A stretch of 36,102 bases of DNA from a virus. A program made the position numbers and the translations under genes. The stretch is from positions 1 to 36,102 of the IMG/VR virus record IMGVR_UViG_3300025921_000693; one strand, 5' to 3'. A model generated the notes under the pieces. It made no database searches. It saw only the letters and a list, made by a program, of their open reading frames with translations, and had not been told where the DNA came from. Position 1 is the stretch's first letter; each line of letters opens with the position of its first letter. Shown here piece after piece: positions 1-8,520 of this stretch.

Positions 1-264
1 CTACTCTTCATACCTATAGGAAGGTACTAGTGGTTTATCCACTCTGAGGGGCTTCTCAGGTAGGAGCGATACAAATATAGTTGAACCAACACCACTTCCC
101 GCGAGGTGGTGTTTTGTATTGAAAAACGCCCTAGTGTTTAGGGCGTTCATCGGTGGAAACTGTACTTCGCACTTCTCTATTCTCTCCTTGATCTTGAGAA
201 GGCGCTCACGAATGAGATTTAACTGTGCTTTGGTCTCGGAGAAGCTCATCTCCGTCTGCTGCAT
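1..264 (-). CDS. Hypothetical 87-aa protein with N-terminal coiled coil
   Basis: I do not recognise this protein. Residues about 5-35 are rich in Glu, Lys, Arg and Leu in a heptad-like spacing and look like an amphipathic or coiled-coil helix. The rest is Pro- and Val-containing and carries no known motif. The TAG stop is at bases 1-3, so the gene is complete. The ATG at 264 is preceded by AGGAG six bases upstream, a good ribosome site that fixes the start. It lies downstream of a terminator (311-340), so it is probably transcribed separately from the lysis genes or by readthrough. Confidence 0.6.
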   Translation of the reverse strand: MQQTEMSFSETKAQLNLIRERLLKIKERIEKCEVQFPPMNALNTRAFFNTKHHLAGSGVGSTIFVSLLPEKPLRVDKPLVPSYRYEE

Positions 265-310
265 AAGCTACTCCTGTTGGCCTGCAGTAGTGATAGCATA
301 TCTTCTTTTT

Positions 311-340
311 GAATAAAAGAGCCCTGCTGTAGCAGAGCCC
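311..340 (-). terminator. Rho-independent terminator after the lysis-region genes
   Basis: On the minus strand GCTCTGC, loop TACA, GCAGGGC forms a 7-bp hairpin (one G.U pair), followed at once by TCTTTTATTC. It sits between the stop of the 378-584 gene and the start of the 1-264 gene. It is well placed to end the late lysis transcript. Confidence 0.75.
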
Positions 341-377
341 TTTAGAAAAAGATCACCTCCAAATGAGAAAATGGCCC

Positions 378-584
378 TTACGATGCCCGAGTTTCCGCTG
401 GCGGCGCTTCAATGAGCGGAATCTGGTCGGGGTCTTCCGAATCCCCCGCTGTGACATCCATCCCGCCCTCTTTCTGGGCGCGGCGGGAGCGCAGTAGGTC
501 GAGAACATTCTGGCCCTTAAGGGATGAGGGGATAAACACGAGCCCCGCGCACTTGGGGCAGACGATCAAAATGCCGTCTTTCAT
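378..584 (-). CDS. Small CxxC protein (68 aa)
   Basis: The start is taken at the internal ATG at 584, because it has a near-perfect ribosome site (AAGGAGG) and overlaps the TGA of the preceding gene in an ATGA junction. The longer open frame upstream is ignored. The N-terminus holds one CPKC motif (residues about 9-12) that could be half of a zinc ribbon. The middle is basic, and the C-terminus is acidic and Pro/Ala-rich. Function unknown. It is the last gene before the terminator at 311-340. Confidence 0.65.
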   Translation of the reverse strand: MKDGILIVCPKCAGLVFIPSSLKGQNVLDLLRSRRAQKEGGMDVTAGDSEDPDQIPLIEAPPAETRAS

Positions 585-832
585 ACCACCTCCTTTATCA
601 GCTTCCTTGTAACGGGTTTTCCCGCACACTCGGCGCAGGGAACGAGAATGGCGTGGACTTTGATCCACGGGTACTTGTACCCCCACTGGCGATATTCGTA
701 CCACGTCGGTTCGTCCCACCACGTCTCTTCGTTGATGAGAACGTAGCGGATCTTAGAGCGTAGAACGCTTCCTGTGATGTGGCGGTTGTGGTCTGGGCAC
801 ACGATGAGTACCGCCGTGCGCGGTTCGTTCAT
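581..832 (-). CDS. Hypothetical Cys/His-containing protein (83 aa)
   Basis: Unknown protein. It has an N-terminal CPDH motif (residues about 12-15), a Trp/Tyr-rich middle and a C-terminal CAEC motif, together enough ligands for one zinc site. Its TGA overlaps the ATG of the next gene, and its own ATG follows GGAGGG at 6-7 bases, a strong ribosome site. It follows a 23-aa membrane peptide and the lysis genes. A regulatory or host-takeover role is possible but not shown. Confidence 0.65.
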   Translation of the reverse strand: MNEPRTAVLIVCPDHNRHITGSVLRSKIRYVLINEETWWDEPTWYEYRQWGYKYPWIKVHAILVPCAECAGKPVTRKLIKEVV

Positions 833-833
833 A

Positions 834-905
834 CTACCCTCCGAGAAGTCTCAGTACGCCGATAGCGAATACTGCGATGAGCCAATATTTCAGGCCGTCT
901 CTCAT
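834..905 (-). CDS. 23-aa membrane micropeptide in the lysis cassette
   Basis: A very short reading frame encoding one hydrophobic helix (residues about 6-20: KYWLIAVFAIGVLRLL) after a charged N-terminus and before a Gly-Gly end. AAGGAG lies six bases before the ATG, which is better than most ribosome sites in this genome and argues that it is translated. It lies just downstream of the holin-like gene and endopeptidase, so a holin, pinholin or antiholin-like role is plausible. No family can be assigned at this length. Confidence 0.5.
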   Translation of the reverse strand: MRDGLKYWLIAVFAIGVLRLLGG

Positions 906-1006
906 GGTGATCTCCTTGAAAAGAACTAGGACACTGTTTAGCGTCCCCATTCCGCCCGCCATCGCACAAGTAATGTGTCGGCGTATGGTCTGGGCGGGGG
1001 GAGAAA

Positions 1007-1192
1007 CTAGACTACTGGCTGGGTCGTCTTGAGACGAAGACCAATAGAGGCGAAGCCTGTTGCGATGAGGGTAAAGGCCGTCTGTTGGTCTATCCAACCA
1101 GTCACAAGACCAATACCACCGAATGCGATCTGACCAAGGCCAAACCAGATTGTCCACGAACTGAATACGGGTTTTGCGATAGGGGTTTCCAT
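1007..1192 (-). CDS. Holin-like small membrane protein (61 aa)
   Basis: The protein has two likely transmembrane helices: residues about 11-32 (WTIWFGLGQIAFGGIGLVTG) and about 38-52 (AFTLIATGFASIGL). A charged tail follows. Size, topology and position directly after the M23 endopeptidase fit a class II-like holin that releases or activates the lysin. Its ATG overlaps the TAA of the endopeptidase gene (TAATG), showing translational coupling. No conserved holin signature is readable by eye, so the call rests on topology and context. Confidence 0.6.
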   Translation of the reverse strand: METPIAKPVFSSWTIWFGLGQIAFGGIGLVTGWIDQQTAFTLIATGFASIGLRLKTTQPVV

Positions 1193-1830
1193 TATTTTCT
1201 GAAATTACTAATAAACTCCCCCACCGTTTTTAAGAGGTTGAGTGCGGGAGCAATAAGCGACGGATATTGTGAGGCCTCCGTCGCCACGACCTGTGCTTCT
1301 TCGACTACAGTTTCCACTTGGGGCGGAACGTAATCGACAGCGAATTTTCCGTTAAAGAAGGGAGTAGGGTCGAAGGTGTTGTTATATGCAGGGTCTTTAT
1401 CGAGCCTATTCCCTAGTTGATTCTCGTCTGGGATGTCTTTAGCTAGGCGATATACGGACATATGAGTATGCGGGCCAGTGGAGAAGCCTGTGTTGTCTCC
1501 TATTCCGAGGAAATCTCCCACTTCACAGATTTGGCCCTTCACTACAGCCTGTTTCTCCATGTGCATAATCATGATTCCTACATAGCACTGGATTCCGAGA
1601 ACTGCGTAAGTTTGGGTAGTAATGGCCCTGATGTAGTTTCCTGCCGAAGAATTAAAACCTACGTCTGTTACTTTCATCCTTACAGGACAGTGGAGTTCGT
1701 GATCCGCTTCGAGGGCAAAATCTACGCCATTATGGTGGTTGAAACCAAACTGTTCATAGGCGGTGTTTAGTACGCCCCAGCCCTGGGTCTGAGTGAACGG
1801 TTTTGCAGGATAGTAAAGTTCAAAGTTCAT
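1192..1830 (-). CDS. M23-family peptidoglycan endopeptidase (phage lysin)
   Basis: A LytM/lysostaphin-type zinc metallopeptidase. The family ligands are visible: H33 and D37 in HNGVD, and H123 in PHTH. H90 (in IMHM) and H121 are the usual catalytic histidines. The catalytic domain fills residues about 15-145. The remaining about 65 residues form a Pro/Glu linker and a hydrophobic C-terminal helix, not a recognisable wall-binding domain. No signal peptide is seen. The start at 1830 is chosen because ATG overlaps the TGA of the XhlA-like gene. The downstream holin-like gene and upstream membrane protein complete a lysis cassette. A virion-borne role is less likely given that context. Confidence 0.85.
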   Translation of the reverse strand: MNFELYYPAKPFTQTQGWGVLNTAYEQFGFNHHNGVDFALEADHELHCPVRMKVTDVGFNSSAGNYIRAITTQTYAVLGIQCYVGIMIMHMEKQAVVKGQICEVGDFLGIGDNTGFSTGPHTHMSVYRLAKDIPDENQLGNRLDKDPAYNNTFDPTPFFNGKFAVDYVPPQVETVVEEAQVVATEASQYPSLIAPALNLLKTVGEFISNFRK

Positions 1831-2051
1831 TTGTGTTGGATTAGATATTGAGCGATTAAAGCGATTCCTGCCGATACGATTCCCGCAGCACCAGACCAGA
1901 GCCATTGTTTCTTCTCAAGGATTCTTATTCTTGACTCGTGGTCTGTAATGCTATCCTTAACTCCATCCTTAATATCCTTGATGTCGTTACGAATCCCCTT
2001 CACTTCTGAAAGGAGGGTAATTATGTGGTCGTGGTCTGTCTGCGTTTCCAT
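1827..2051 (-). CDS. XhlA-like lysis-associated membrane protein (74 aa)
   Basis: Residues about 8-48 are a charged coiled coil. They are followed by a single C-terminal transmembrane helix (about 50-70: WSGAAGIVSAGIALIAQYL) and a short basic end. This coiled-coil-plus-C-terminal-anchor plan matches the haemolysin XhlA family, which works with a holin and lysin in phage lysis. It lies immediately upstream of the M23 lysin and overlaps it by ATGA. The call rests on architecture and position. Confidence 0.65.
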   Translation of the reverse strand: METQTDHDHIITLLSEVKGIRNDIKDIKDGVKDSITDHESRIRILEKKQWLWSGAAGIVSAGIALIAQYLIQHK

Positions 2052-2065
2052 ATCGTTCTAAGTGA

Positions 2066-3718
2066 TTATTTCTTTTTCTCCAAGGCATCAACCCTCGCAG
2101 TAAGGCTGTCTATCTGCTTCTGCTGGGCCTGTATCTGGGACACAAGCGCCGAGACGATGGCCGTGGTGTCTACGCCGTATGGCTTGCCGTCCTTGTCATA
2201 GGTAGCAAAGGCGGGGTTCACTGCGGCCACCTCCTCTGAAATGAAGCCCAGATGAGTGGTCGAGCCCATGTTCATGTTTGGATTGAAGCGGTATGAGACA
2301 GGGCGCAGGTTTAAGACCCCTGTAGAGACAGTGAGAGAGGTAATGGAGTTCTTGAACCTCTGAGAGGAAGGGGTACAGATGATGTCTCCTGATGCGTTCG
2401 CTGAGAGCGTACCGGCGGTGGTACAGCCTGATTGTCTAATTGTTCCTACTACGTCGAGAGGTTGAGCGGGGTTAGTCTTGCCAATACCGACGCTGCCATT
2501 CGAATCGATGCGCATCCTCTCCGGTACGGTATTTGTTCTGCCGGAACCACCGGTAAAGAACGCGAGAGAGCCGAGCGAGGTAGATTCCATAACATTGCCG
2601 ATACCAGAGATAGAGTTGCCACTACTGCCGCCCTGGAACGCGATACCTGTAACAGTGTTCACCGTATTGCTCTGGTTCCTCAGGCTTAACCCCGCAAATG
2701 TATTATTCCAGAATGTGGTATTGCTCTCGGCCGTCGCCTGAGTGCCGTAGACATCGAGTTGAAGCTGGGGATTCGTCGTACCAATGCCGACATTTCCACT
2801 GTCTATAATTCTCATAGCTTCAGTGCCGCCATTGTTCCCTACAAGGAACTTAATGAAATCACTCGAACCTACGCCAGATGTCGATTGAAGAGTAAGGGAT
2901 GAACCTACGCCCGTACCGCCGATAAGGAGAGGATTCGTAAGGGATGTGTCCATTATGTACGCTCCCGTGCCGAATGTTCCTGCGACGACATGGGCCGCCG
3001 TAATGCCCGTGATATTCGTACCGACACCAGATGAAGGCGTGCCAAGTGCTCCCCCGTTTACCACAAAGGCCCCTGCCGTACCGGTATTCACCCCGAGAGC
3101 CGTTGCTACGCCTGTACCAAGACCAGTAATAGAACCTACCGCCGGGGTGACAGTGGTGTTAGATGTCGCCGTGATAAGGCCCTTTCCATTCACGGTGAAG
3201 GTTCCTGTCTGGGTAGCAGAGCCGAACGACCCCACATTTGTGTTAACTGTTGCGAGGGTGGCGGCTACAGAGCCGGGACCAGAAGCGGTCACATCTCCCG
3301 TAAGGGCAGTGATGTAGTTACCTGCGGCCTGCTTGCCGTTGAAGGTAGACCAGTCTGTTGAGGAAAGACACCCAGCCTGAGAACCAGAAGCAGTTTGGCA
3401 ACCAAGAGAACCGCCAGAGCCAACGTGAACGAAACTCCCCGTCAGAGGCGACGTAGCAGTGAGTGTTGATGTCGAAACGCCTGTTACCGACCCATTAGAA
3501 GCCACCATAGCTAACTGGCCAATAGCCCACGGGGAAGTTGTCGAGAGGAACCCTAGTGAAGAGGTCGATACAAGCGAGTATACTCCGCCAGAGGTTCCCA
3601 TGAGCAATTGCCCGAATGTCGGAGCGGTAGATGTTCCAGTTCCTCCTCCGTACGGGAAGAGTACTGTCGCTAGTGCGAAGCTTGGGAACAAGAGGGCGAT
3701 GAGGATAAGTTTTTTCAT
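2066..3718 (-). CDS. Secreted fibre/spike with C-terminal S74 chaperone domain
   Basis: A 550-aa protein in three parts. Residues 1-17 (MKKLILIALLFPSFALA) are a typical Sec signal peptide. The long middle is a Gly/Thr/Ser-rich beta repeat region with recurrent VGIGTT-type and GTPSSGVG-type motifs, as in trimeric phage fibres. The C-terminal about 100 residues are a peptidase S74 intramolecular chaperone (SSQRFKNSI, HLGFISEEV), ending in a coiled coil. S74 domains trimerise the fibre and then cut themselves off. The start at 3718 is preferred over the longer frame because it lies one base after the preceding stop and yields the signal peptide. A signal peptide on a fibre is unusual. Confidence 0.8.
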   Translation of the reverse strand: MKKLILIALLFPSFALATVLFPYGGGTGTSTAPTFGQLLMGTSGGVYSLVSTSSLGFLSTTSPWAIGQLAMVASNGSVTGVSTSTLTATSPLTGSFVHVGSGGSLGCQTASGSQAGCLSSTDWSTFNGKQAAGNYITALTGDVTASGPGSVAATLATVNTNVGSFGSATQTGTFTVNGKGLITATSNTTVTPAVGSITGLGTGVATALGVNTGTAGAFVVNGGALGTPSSGVGTNITGITAAHVVAGTFGTGAYIMDTSLTNPLLIGGTGVGSSLTLQSTSGVGSSDFIKFLVGNNGGTEAMRIIDSGNVGIGTTNPQLQLDVYGTQATAESNTTFWNNTFAGLSLRNQSNTVNTVTGIAFQGGSSGNSISGIGNVMESTSLGSLAFFTGGSGRTNTVPERMRIDSNGSVGIGKTNPAQPLDVVGTIRQSGCTTAGTLSANASGDIICTPSSQRFKNSITSLTVSTGVLNLRPVSYRFNPNMNMGSTTHLGFISEEVAAVNPAFATYDKDGKPYGVDTTAIVSALVSQIQAQQKQIDSLTARVDALEKKK

Positions 3719-3719
3719 G

Positions 3720-4679
3720 TTAGTAGTTGTAGTCAGCGAGTAATACCTCTCCTGTCGAAAGGGCGGCAGAAAGCGTGATTGTATTGCCAGCAATCGTATA
3801 GTCCTTCCCTATTCCCTGTTGCTGTCGTGCACCGCCACGGAACAGCCTTTCTGTCCCTGTCGTGGGAGTGTGAGCAAGGGTGAAGGTGATATGGTCACCC
3901 GAATCTGATGGAAGTTCGCTGTAAACCGAATTGATAGCGCTTGCTGCAGCCGTAATAACCACATTCATCTGATCCCCTGTTTGGGTCATACTCAGACTTG
4001 CATTGCTGCCTTCGATGAAGTTGATGTTCTTCGCCCTACCTATTACCTTGTTATTCAAAGAGAAGAAGGTAGTGGTCGACGGTAGGGCGTTAGCATTGCT
4101 CTGGGCGATGCGCTTGATGTCTGGTATCTCCTTCAGGATGTCGAGGCCCTCAATAGCCGATGCGGGGAGGCGCTCTTTATCTCTCAATGAAGTCAGTTTG
4201 TCCCGTATGCCGTGGGGAGTTTCTGCTATTAATGGCAGTTCCGCCTCGATGCCCGCTAGTCTGCCCTCAAGTACCGAGGTGTCAGTTTTTTCAGGGATCA
4301 GCGCCTCGATCCTATTGACTTCATTTATAAGATATGTCTTAAGAATATCTAAAATATCACTCGGCGGAAGTTCGCTTTGAAGCCTCTCAAGCTCAAGATC
4401 AAGGGTGGAGGCGAGGGTCTTTAGCTCCTTGTCGAGAAGAGAAACGTCATGAGAATGTGTCTTTGAAATGTCCTTTATAGCAGCGATAAAAGCCCCAAAT
4501 ATCTCGGTAATTTCCGCCCTTGTCGGGTAGTCCTCCTCTGGGAGATTAAGCGAGTCTATCTTCTCTTCGAGGTCGAATACGAACTTCGCAACAGCAAGAT
4601 TCCCGTGCTCAACTACCTGGACAATCTTTTCCAGTTTCTTTTCCTGCCCCTGGTCCAGTTGTTGTCTTTTATTGTTCAT
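3720..4679 (-). CDS. Virion/fibre-associated coiled-coil protein (319 aa)
   Basis: Residues about 1-190 are mostly helical and heptad-rich with many Leu, Glu and Lys. Residues about 200-319 are beta-rich and end with a module of the form DYTIAGNTITLSAA...GEVLLADYNY, a pattern common at the ends of phage tail and receptor-binding proteins. It is probably an adaptor or receptor-binding subunit that works with the next gene, the S74 fibre. The start overlaps the preceding stop by ATGA. Confidence 0.6.
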   Translation of the reverse strand: MNNKRQQLDQGQEKKLEKIVQVVEHGNLAVAKFVFDLEEKIDSLNLPEEDYPTRAEITEIFGAFIAAIKDISKTHSHDVSLLDKELKTLASTLDLELERLQSELPPSDILDILKTYLINEVNRIEALIPEKTDTSVLEGRLAGIEAELPLIAETPHGIRDKLTSLRDKERLPASAIEGLDILKEIPDIKRIAQSNANALPSTTTFFSLNNKVIGRAKNINFIEGSNASLSMTQTGDQMNVVITAAASAINSVYSELPSDSGDHITFTLAHTPTTGTERLFRGGARQQQGIGKDYTIAGNTITLSAALSTGEVLLADYNY

Positions 4680-6670
4680 CTTAATTTTGCTTGACCTTCT
4701 AGGACTCCCTTCTCTGGTAATTTAATGGAACCTTCAGGTAGGGCGAGCTTCTGTGTTTTAGTCATTGGAACGGTTCTCTCCAGCGTATCGGCTTGTTGAA
4801 CTGGTACCTTAGTTATTCCAGTGGATTGAACACTGTAATCAGATGTACCGCCGCCATGGAAGAATCTGTCCCAATAGTTCTTGAGCACAGGCGTCGCTTC
4901 AATGACGCCCTGTCTCTCTGTTTGACCGAGACCGTTAAGGAACTTCGCTATGCGGGTAATAGTGGCCGGTGAGTCTGCCAACTTGCTTGCACCGAGTTCT
5001 CCGAGCCCTGCTATAAAGATTGCACCCGCCTTAGACCAATCGCCAGACAGGAGACCGCTTGCCAAGGCACCCGCTGTCGTGAGGCCGAACCCGACACGTC
5101 CTGCAAGGCTGATGTAGTTGGCACGTTTAATGGCTAGCTCCCGGTGATTGATAGCAACTTTTGCGGAGGACAGATCAGCGTAGCGAGAGTTAAGGTCTTT
5201 GATCTCTGCACCTAACTTAGGATCAATCTCGCTTGCCTTAGTGTTCATGATTTCCCTTGCCGCACCATAGGCTTGTTTAGTTGCCGCATTGAGCATCTTG
5301 TCGTCCGAGGGATTACCAGTGAACCGGGTGTGATCTGATATATCAGAGAGAAACTTCACTGCTTGGCTATAGTCGAGGTTGGCTATATCCTTTTCCACAC
5401 CTGTTTGAATGATCGGGCGACCAGTCGCACTATCGGTCGCCAAACCGAGATCATGCGTGAGTGCGACCTTGACATCGTAGAGACTATTTACTAGGGTCTG
5501 ATTGTTTAATCGGGCTGCCCTCTCCATGGCACTATCTATAGGCTTGAGAGCGGGCGTCAAATCCAATGCTTTTCCTACTTGCACTCCTTCTCGGCCTGTC
5601 TGTGGTAGTCTTGCCGATGCCGCCCCTCCTAGCTGTGGCAGTCCTTCTCCTGGCGTTTTTCCTAGGGTGTCTGTGGCTTGTGTCTGTCGAGTAGTGAGTT
5701 CATCTCCTATTTCTCCAATTCTTTGCCCAATAGACTGGCGTTTTTGTGCAACCTTCTGTGCGAGGTCATCTATTGAATTAGCAGTAATCCCCTCATTTAA
5801 TATTCCCCTTATCGGGTCTTTCCCATAAGCAAAATCTTTGCCGAGAGGCTTTATAAGACCTCCTATAAGACGTTCTGCCGTCACGCCAGTGGCCTTCTGT
5901 GCTGCATTTTTTACAAAGGAAGCTCCTTCACCTGCAAGCGGAAGGGTGGCACCCAGAAGTGCGGCTGTTCCGTCTCCTTCCGTGATAGTCTGTTGGTTCT
6001 CTAGATTGTTGGCGGTGTTGAACCCTACTCCGAGTAAAGCGTTTTCTGCTACTTTCCCACCGACTCTCAGTACCTTATAGCCTGCATTAATATCAGAAGT
6101 CCCTGTTGCGAGGGGCTTAAACAACGGTGATACCTCACCAAGCAGGCTGCTTTCACCGGCTGTGGCGACCGTCAGTCCGGCATTAAGAGTAGTGCCAAGC
6201 GCCTGTCCACCAGTGGTGTCAGTGTTTTGCTTAATGTTATCTGCGGCAGAAATCGTCTGCCGTGCCTGTGCAAGCATATCCTTACCGGTTTTCATTAGGT
6301 TGACCTTTCTTACAGGATCAGCTTCGGTTTCTGCCTGTTTGATAAGTGCAAGAGCTTGGTCGCCCTGCCTTTGTGCCGTGGCGTACAGGTCTTCTGCTTG
6401 ATATTTTCCCCCAGGGCCATATTCAGATAATGCTGCGCCAATCTTTGCCGGCAGCATGCCTACACCAGCAATACCGCGAGAGCCGACCGTGTTTTGTAGG
6501 AGACTAGGGATAAAACCTTTCGCCTCGGTCGGCCCCAATATGTCCTGATTTTCAGGGGTTGTCCCCTCTGGCGTAGTTGGTGTGACGAGCTTGAGAGTCG
6601 AGAAGTCCGGCTGTGCACCGACTGGCGTAAGTGGGCCGACTGGTTTTAATGTTGCAAAATCTGGTTGCAT
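4676..6670 (-). CDS. Large virion protein, probable internal/ejection protein
   Basis: A 664-aa protein with two near-repeats at the N-terminus (QPDFATLKPV and QPDFSTLKLV). Long Ala/Gln/Lys-rich helical regions follow, then hydrophobic Gly/Ala stretches near residues 530-570 (FGLTTAGALASGLLSG and AGAIFIAGLGELGAS) that could insert in a membrane. I do not recognise the family. Length, helicity and position between connector and fibre genes suggest a protein carried inside the particle and ejected with DNA. The start at 6670 is one base after the upstream TAA. The annotated frame could extend ten codons upstream, but this would overlap the previous gene. Confidence 0.5.
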   Translation of the reverse strand: MQPDFATLKPVGPLTPVGAQPDFSTLKLVTPTTPEGTTPENQDILGPTEAKGFIPSLLQNTVGSRGIAGVGMLPAKIGAALSEYGPGGKYQAEDLYATAQRQGDQALALIKQAETEADPVRKVNLMKTGKDMLAQARQTISAADNIKQNTDTTGGQALGTTLNAGLTVATAGESSLLGEVSPLFKPLATGTSDINAGYKVLRVGGKVAENALLGVGFNTANNLENQQTITEGDGTAALLGATLPLAGEGASFVKNAAQKATGVTAERLIGGLIKPLGKDFAYGKDPIRGILNEGITANSIDDLAQKVAQKRQSIGQRIGEIGDELTTRQTQATDTLGKTPGEGLPQLGGAASARLPQTGREGVQVGKALDLTPALKPIDSAMERAARLNNQTLVNSLYDVKVALTHDLGLATDSATGRPIIQTGVEKDIANLDYSQAVKFLSDISDHTRFTGNPSDDKMLNAATKQAYGAAREIMNTKASEIDPKLGAEIKDLNSRYADLSSAKVAINHRELAIKRANYISLAGRVGFGLTTAGALASGLLSGDWSKAGAIFIAGLGELGASKLADSPATITRIAKFLNGLGQTERQGVIEATPVLKNYWDRFFHGGGTSDYSVQSTGITKVPVQQADTLERTVPMTKTQKLALPEGSIKLPEKGVLEGQAKLR

Positions 6671-6671
6671 C

Positions 6672-8519
6672 TTATTGCTTAGTCCATTTACCGTTAGCAT
6701 CTACTGTCCATTTTGCACCAGAAGAATCTTGGTAGACCTGACCAATACTATAGTTTTTGCCATCTACCGTGACTGTTCCTCCGCCCGTCTGAGGGCCACC
6801 ATTGGTGAGTTTAATAGTGTCAAGTCTCGCGTGTTGATTGGCATCGCTCACGCCTGCCTTGGCGTAGTAATCACCAAGCTTAGAACCGATACGTTCCTGG
6901 ATAGCAGAGCCGAGGTCTTGGGTAGTTCTCACATTGCCAGTAGCATCAAAGATGACGCTACCGAGCTTCGTCTTGTAGTCTGAACCAGAACCAGAGCCGA
7001 GGAGAAGACCAATATCATCTGCAGAGACTGACATGAGAGAAACGAGTTGCTGTGCAGCAGACCTTTCCTCTGGTGTAGCAAACGGATTTAGTCCATTGGC
7101 CGTAAGGCTGAGTTTAGTACTGTTAAGGGCGTTCGGTCCTTGCAGATCGAGTTTCTTCGCAAGGTCGGCGATCTGGGTGATCGTACTGATTGCCACAGGA
7201 GCGTTGGCAGTGTACTTCTGATATGTCTCGCTGTTTCTAAACTTGTAAGCCGCTTCTGCGGATGCAGCATCAAAGTTATGGCCAAACAGGGCCTGAGAAA
7301 TCTTATCTTGGGCACTATTTAAGGCAGTCTGCGCTGCCGCTCCCCTAAAGGTGGTCTGACTCGGTGCTTTAAGGCCATTCACCGAGTCCCACGCCGCACT
7401 GTAGATACCTCCAAGACTGTTTGCGGCTTGCGCCGTGACTGGTACGCCGTTCTTGAACTGTTCAGGGTTAGTCTGAGGGGTAACTACCGCATTTGGTGTT
7501 CCGCCTGCGCTCGGGGTATTGAAGCCACCGGTACTAGAACCAAACTGTCCCGTCTTGGTGTTGAAGGCGGTCTGTGCACCGGTAATCGGATTAGTGACAG
7601 CAGTGAATGCATTGGCCTGCAGATTTACCCCCTGGGAAGCGAGGAAGGCGGCAGCCGATGCCCCGTCGGAAGCATTAAGCACGCCTTGCGTTTGAGCGTC
7701 TGTGAGTTTAACCCCGTTCTTCATCGCAGTTGTAAGCAGGTCAGTCTTAGCATTCTCCTGTGATTGAATCTGGTTGAGGATATTCTGCTTATCAGCGATG
7801 ATTGCCTGTGCCTGTGCCTGCTCTGTCGCAGAGAGGTTGTCTAGATTTTTCGAAAGGAAGTCTTTGTAGTAGGAAAGTTCCGTTTGTATCGGCGCAAGTT
7901 TCTGTTCAAGAGCATATTTCGCATTTGTCTGCAGTGCTGCGATGTTTCCATTCGCAGCGGACTGCCTTATAGCAAGGTCAGCGAGAGTTCTGCCATATTT
8001 TGAATTCACATTGTCGAGAAGGCCCTGCTGTGCGGAAGACGTGATGTCTCCCCTCGCTTTTATAGCGTCCTGTTCTCCCCTGAGTTTTACGTTTTGATCC
8101 GCGATCTGACTATTTATATCTGCAAGGTCTGAGTTCGCTTTATCTAGGGCCGGTTGAGTTGTATTAGCACTTGCGGTCTGGGCGTCTGCCTGTTGCCCCA
8201 AGAGCGCTTTAACGGAATCTAACAAGCTAGACTGCTTTCCTTGTGTGGCGGTTAAGCCACTAGCGCTGTTTGCCGCTGCCTGATCCGCTTCTGCCTGCTT
8301 CTCTGCGCTGTCCTGTAGCGCCTGTCCACCTGCAATAGCGCCGGCGTATGGTGTAGTAGGGGCCGTGGTCGGGATAGTAAGGGGGCCGGAAGAATTGGCA
8401 ACTTTCGAAGCGTCCGTTACTGTATTCACGGGAGCGTTTGAGTAACCTGCTGGCAACGGTGCCTCAGGCACTTGATATGCCCCTGCTCCCATCTGATTGT
8501 TTATAATGTTTGTCGCCAT
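6672..8519 (-). CDS. Large coiled-coil virion protein (615 aa)
   Basis: Unknown protein dominated by Ala, Gln, Asn, Asp and Leu. The first 60 residues are Pro/Thr-rich, residues about 70-270 are strongly helical with coiled-coil periodicity, and a Gly/Thr-rich linker occurs around 310-350. The C-terminal 30 residues form a short beta module (VTVDGKNYSIGQVYQ). No transmembrane segment is obvious. Like its neighbour at 4676-6670 it may be an internal virion or tail-assembly protein. It starts one base after the preceding TAA. Confidence 0.5.
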   Translation of the reverse strand: MATNIINNQMGAGAYQVPEAPLPAGYSNAPVNTVTDASKVANSSGPLTIPTTAPTTPYAGAIAGGQALQDSAEKQAEADQAAANSASGLTATQGKQSSLLDSVKALLGQQADAQTASANTTQPALDKANSDLADINSQIADQNVKLRGEQDAIKARGDITSSAQQGLLDNVNSKYGRTLADLAIRQSAANGNIAALQTNAKYALEQKLAPIQTELSYYKDFLSKNLDNLSATEQAQAQAIIADKQNILNQIQSQENAKTDLLTTAMKNGVKLTDAQTQGVLNASDGASAAAFLASQGVNLQANAFTAVTNPITGAQTAFNTKTGQFGSSTGGFNTPSAGGTPNAVVTPQTNPEQFKNGVPVTAQAANSLGGIYSAAWDSVNGLKAPSQTTFRGAAAQTALNSAQDKISQALFGHNFDAASAEAAYKFRNSETYQKYTANAPVAISTITQIADLAKKLDLQGPNALNSTKLSLTANGLNPFATPEERSAAQQLVSLMSVSADDIGLLLGSGSGSDYKTKLGSVIFDATGNVRTTQDLGSAIQERIGSKLGDYYAKAGVSDANQHARLDTIKLTNGGPQTGGGTVTVDGKNYSIGQVYQDSSGAKWTVDANGKWTKQ

Positions 8520-8520
8520 G

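Noticed and set aside
2432-3743. Long plus-strand frames opposite the fibre gene
   Set aside because: They are antisense shadows of a repetitive, Gly/Thr-rich gene and have no ribosome site or homology.
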